Assembly: GCF_031755915.1 (NCBI RefSeq) | Contig: NC_083385.1 | Coordinates: 9,817,001 to 9,881,000 of the forward strand | Reading direction: 5' to 3' | DNA from: Ziziphus jujuba | Lineage: Eukaryota; Streptophyta; Magnoliopsida; Rosales; Rhamnaceae | DNA length: 64,000 nt | Part shown: positions 63,446 through 64,000 of the stretch, in pieces | How positions within the stretch are numbered: the first letter of the stretch is position 1 | Layout of the letters: every line of letters begins with the position of its first letter | Notes under the pieces: generated by a model | Databases searched by the model: none | Seen by the model: only the letters and a program-made list of their open reading frames with translations | What the model was told of the DNA's origin: nothing | Translations under genes and position numbers: made by a program

Positions 63446-64000
63446 ATTTTCTGGCAACGGCGCTCAGCGTCTGGTCGTCGTTGCTATCCCAGAAGCGACA
63501 ATGACGACGACAAGGCTCGGAAAAGAGAGGAGAATGAAGATGGGAAATTGTATCTATACAAGAGCTGGGGTCAACATATCCTCACCAACCCACGAATCCT
63601 GGGTTCCATTGTTAGGAAATCTGAAATAAGACCGTTCGATACAGTCCTTGAGATCGGACCCGGTACCGGAAATCTGACTCTGAAGCTTCTAGAAGCTGCT
63701 AAAAAGGTTGTGGCCATTGAAATCGACAATCGGATGGTAGAGATCCTTGAAAACAGGGTATTAGAGCGTGGGTTTCAAGATCGATTAACGGTAAGCTTAA
63801 TTGGTCTTTTTATATGCTCGATGAAATGCTTGAACGAAATCTTTGAGGGCTTTGCAACGACCAAAAGTAAGCTCTTTCTCAATGGTTTTTGCAGGTTATA
63901 CGTAAAGATGCTCTGAAGGCAGAGTTTCCTCAATTTGACATTGTTGTCGCGAACATCCCGTACGGTATATCTTCGCCTCTCGTGGCTAAGTTGGTATACG
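63344..64000 (+). CDS. DIM1B: Mitochondrial rRNA adenine dimethyltransferase, Dim1B-like (partial, runs off window)
   Basis: SAM-dependent enzyme dimethylating two adjacent adenines in the 3' stem-loop of small-subunit rRNA. Exon 1 is 63344-63790 (donor ACG|GTAAGC) and exon 2 starts at 63895 (TTTGCAG). Motifs: GQHIL, the SAM-binding loop VLEIGPGTGNLTLKLLEAA, the acidic VVAIEIDNRMV, and catalytic motif IV NIPYGISSPL. The leader is basic, Arg/Ser-rich and lacks acidic residues until about residue 50, as in mitochondrial presequences; this and the sequence match the mitochondrial Dim1B type rather than nucleolar Dim1A. KSWGQH has Trp where Arg is usual. The first 17 residues are duplicated exactly, so either the ATG at 63344 or the one at 63395 could be used. 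Confidence 0.93.

Noticed and set aside
1..64000. tRNA or rRNA genes and CRISPR arrays
   Set aside because: Looked for cloverleaf-like or rRNA-like stretches and spaced repeats; none seen by eye, and CRISPR is not expected in a plant nuclear genome.

Overview
The window is nuclear DNA of a eudicot plant. It is AT-rich, its genes have many short exons with GT-AG introns, it carries plant-specific gene families, and it holds plant Copia, Gypsy-like, LINE and PIF/Harbinger repeats. The species cannot be fixed from sequence alone; a woody rosid would fit. All exon borders below were read by eye from splice signals, reading frame and family conservation. Layout, left to right: (1) 0.9-8.1 kb, minus strand: a 15-exon-plus MORC GHKL ATPase gene (MORC1/CRT1 type) whose C-terminal end is unresolved. 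(2) 9.7-13.2 kb: a LINE zinc-binding fragment split by a 2,996-bp solo LTR with perfect GGCAA target duplications. (3) 13.2-27.4 kb, minus strand: a coiled-coil gene of unknown function, apparently split by a 13-kb insertion. The insertion is a decayed Copia element (505-bp LTRs) whose 5' LTR is itself broken by a 6,069-bp PIF/Harbinger transposon with a 3-bp CTA duplication. (4) 27.9-28.3 kb (plus) and 32.7-33.1 kb (minus): two small two-exon paralogous coiled-coil genes in convergent orientation, sharing promoter and 5' UTR sequence. Between them are a 490-bp solo-LTR candidate and a MITE-like repeat.

(5) 34.8-38.5 kb, plus: a WAT1-type EamA transporter gene with a one-base frameshift at the exon 1/2 junction, then a truncated tandem copy. 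(6) 38.9-41.0 kb, minus: an intact 8-exon purple acid phosphatase. (7) 42.1-44.5 kb, plus: an RTE1-HOMOLOG (DUF778/TMEM222) gene. (8) 46.1-48.2 kb, plus: a 3-exon h-type thioredoxin. (9) 49.6-55.0 kb, minus: an intact 19-exon GH35 beta-galactosidase with a C-terminal SUEL lectin domain. (10) 55-63 kb: a long, mostly non-coding, AT-rich stretch with one orphan ORF and one uncertain Cys-rich ORF. (11) 63.3-64.0 kb, plus: the start of a mitochondrial Dim1-type rRNA dimethyladenosine transferase whose presequence is tandemly duplicated; it runs off the window.

There is no operon logic here. The single-copy genes act independently: chromatin silencing, phosphate release, ethylene-receptor modulation, redox, cell-wall galactose removal and mitochondrial rRNA modification. 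What is unusual is the layered insertion history at 9.7-27.4 kb and the little coiled-coil gene family around it.
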